A DNA stretch of 64,000 nt, taken from positions 6,759,798 through 6,823,797 of the forward strand of contig NZ_CP036261.1 of assembly GCF_007741475.1 (NCBI RefSeq), in the 5' to 3' direction. This document shows positions 63,209 through 64,000 of the stretch, piece by piece. Both the position numbers and the translations under genes were made by a program. Every line of letters starts with the position of its first letter. Within the stretch, counting starts at the first letter, position 1. The notes below the pieces were generated by a model. The model was not told where the DNA came from and ran no database searches. It saw only the letters and a list, made by a program, of their open reading frames with translations. Source of the DNA: Rosistilla ulvae. Lineage in GTDB: Bacteria; Planctomycetota; Planctomycetia; Pirellulales; Pirellulaceae.

Positions 63209-64000
63209 ATGCGTCGATTCCAGAGACTCTCACTGTCGATTGGTTTACCGTTGTTGCTATTGGTCCTCGTGCCGATGACGGCCAGTTGCCAGCAGATTCC
63301 GCCGACGCATCGCGATCTCGCCTACGACAACCAGCACGCGTCGCAGCGGTTGGATGTCTATCTGGCGAAGTCGGAAACGCCGGTCCCGGCGATGGTCTAC
63401 ATCCACGGTGGCGGTTGGCGGGGAGGATCGAAGAATCGCTTGCCCCAATGGCTCAGCAACGCGGTCGCGCAAGGGTGGCTCTCGGTCGTCTCGGTCGAAT
63501 ACCGATTCACCGACGTCGCGCCGCATCCGGCCCAGACCGACGACTGCTTGCGAGCGATTCAGTTTGTCCGCAGCAACGCCGCAGCGTGGAACATCGATCC
63601 CGATCGGATCGGCGTGACCGGCGGATCGGCTGGCGGACACCTTTCGCTGTGGGTTGCATTGCACGACGATGTGGCCGATGCCCAGGCGACCGATCCGATT
63701 AAAAAACAGTCGTCACGCGTCGCGTGCGCTGTCAGTTTTGCTGGCCCCACCGATTGGTCGCTGTTGTCCGATATCGAACACAAGCATCCCGCCTACCGAC
63801 AATTGCTGGGCTATCAACCGGGAACGGCGGTTGCCGAAATGGATGCCGACAAAATGAAAGACGTCTCGCCGATCAGCTTTGTCAGCAGCGACGATCCGCC
63901 GATCATGCAGGTCCACGGCGATGCGGACGATATCGTGCCGATCAAACATGCCCGGCGGATGGACAAACAATTGCAAGAAGCAGGTGTCACAGCGGAACTT
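63209..64000 (+). CDS. Exported alpha/beta hydrolase, C-terminus beyond window
   Basis: At least 264 residues from ATG at 63209, with AAGG 8-11 nt upstream. Residues 1-26 are a signal peptide; the Cys in M-T-A-S-C-Q-Q resembles but does not match a lipobox. The alpha/beta-hydrolase fold-3/BD-FAE-like pattern is visible: V-Y-I-H-G-G-G-W-R-G-G (about 68-78, oxyanion hole), S-V-E-Y-R-F-T near 100, and G-V-T-G-G-S-A-G-G-H-L (about 136-146, nucleophile Ser). The acid Asp is probably in H-G-D-A-D-D-I-V-P (about 236-244); the catalytic His lies beyond the edge. Probably a carbohydrate or lipid esterase, a common partner of sulfatases in these bacteria. Confidence 0.92.
   Translation, partial: MRRFQRLSLSIGLPLLLLVLVPMTASCQQIPPTHRDLAYDNQHASQRLDVYLAKSETPVPAMVYIHGGGWRGGSKNRLPQWLSNAVAQGWLSVVSVEYRFTDVAPHPAQTDDCLRAIQFVRSNAAAWNIDPDRIGVTGGSAGGHLSLWVALHDDVADAQATDPIKKQSSRVACAVSFAGPTDWSLLSDIEHKHPAYRQLLGYQPGTAVAEMDADKMKDVSPISFVSSDDPPIMQVHGDADDIVPIKHARRMDKQLQEAGVTAEL

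Overview
The window reads as chromosome of a marine-type planctomycete of the Pirellulales (Rhodopirellula/Rosistilla-like). The pointers are a giant secreted protein opening with the LEPR-x-LL box, a DUF1501 protein, a Cys-type sulfatase, PQQ-type propeller proteins, DUF4159 proteins, a propeller protein carrying the N-terminal domain usual in planctomycete Ser/Thr kinases, and several palindromic intergenic repeats of a kind I associate with these genomes. No phage, transposase, CRISPR array or rRNA is visible. This is family recognition by eye; no search was run.

Layout. 1-15037 (minus) is the N-terminal part of one enormous surface or secreted protein that runs off the left edge (5012 codons in the window). 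15623-16192 is a TPR protein. 16390-21795 (minus) is one half of a tad/Flp pilus locus: pilin, a small unknown ORF, prepilin peptidase, CpaB, secretin CpaC and CpaE/TadZ. The ATPase and platform genes are absent. 22476-24410 is a HemD-HemE fusion of heme biosynthesis and 24476-26827 a cyclase-like/DUF4159 protein. 27001-32085 is a sugar-metabolism cluster (DUF4432 epimerase-like, cupin, TIM-barrel isomerase, Gfo/Idh/MocA dehydrogenase), followed by a DUF1501 gene. 33776-34574 is a non-coding tandem array of about 182-bp units. Then come a radical SAM gene, a STAS-like small protein and tRNA-Phe.

37404-48837 holds seven co-directional, tightly packed genes: a one-TM protein, ExbB/TolQ, ExbD/TolR, a second ExbD with an N-terminal zinc ribbon, a membrane-anchored PQQ-type propeller, a family-5 solute-binding-like protein and a secreted unknown. 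It looks like a planctomycete-specific proton-motive-force-driven envelope machine and is my best candidate for an undescribed system.

48867-53349 holds a LolD-type ATPase, a DUF4870 protein, a second propeller protein and a sulfatase. 53469-54858 is a toxin-antitoxin island (ParDE, an orphan AF2212-like antitoxin, HicBA). 55079-62467 pairs a sigma-70 factor translationally coupled to a membrane redoxin with a divergent five-gene lipid-modification operon (FAD oxidoreductase, DUF1365, two CFA-synthase-like methyltransferases, DUF1295), most of whose genes overlap by 4 bp. The CFA-like enzyme lacks two of the usual bicarbonate-site residues, so a product other than plain cyclopropane lipid is possible. 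The window ends in a small conserved unknown gene and a truncated alpha/beta hydrolase.
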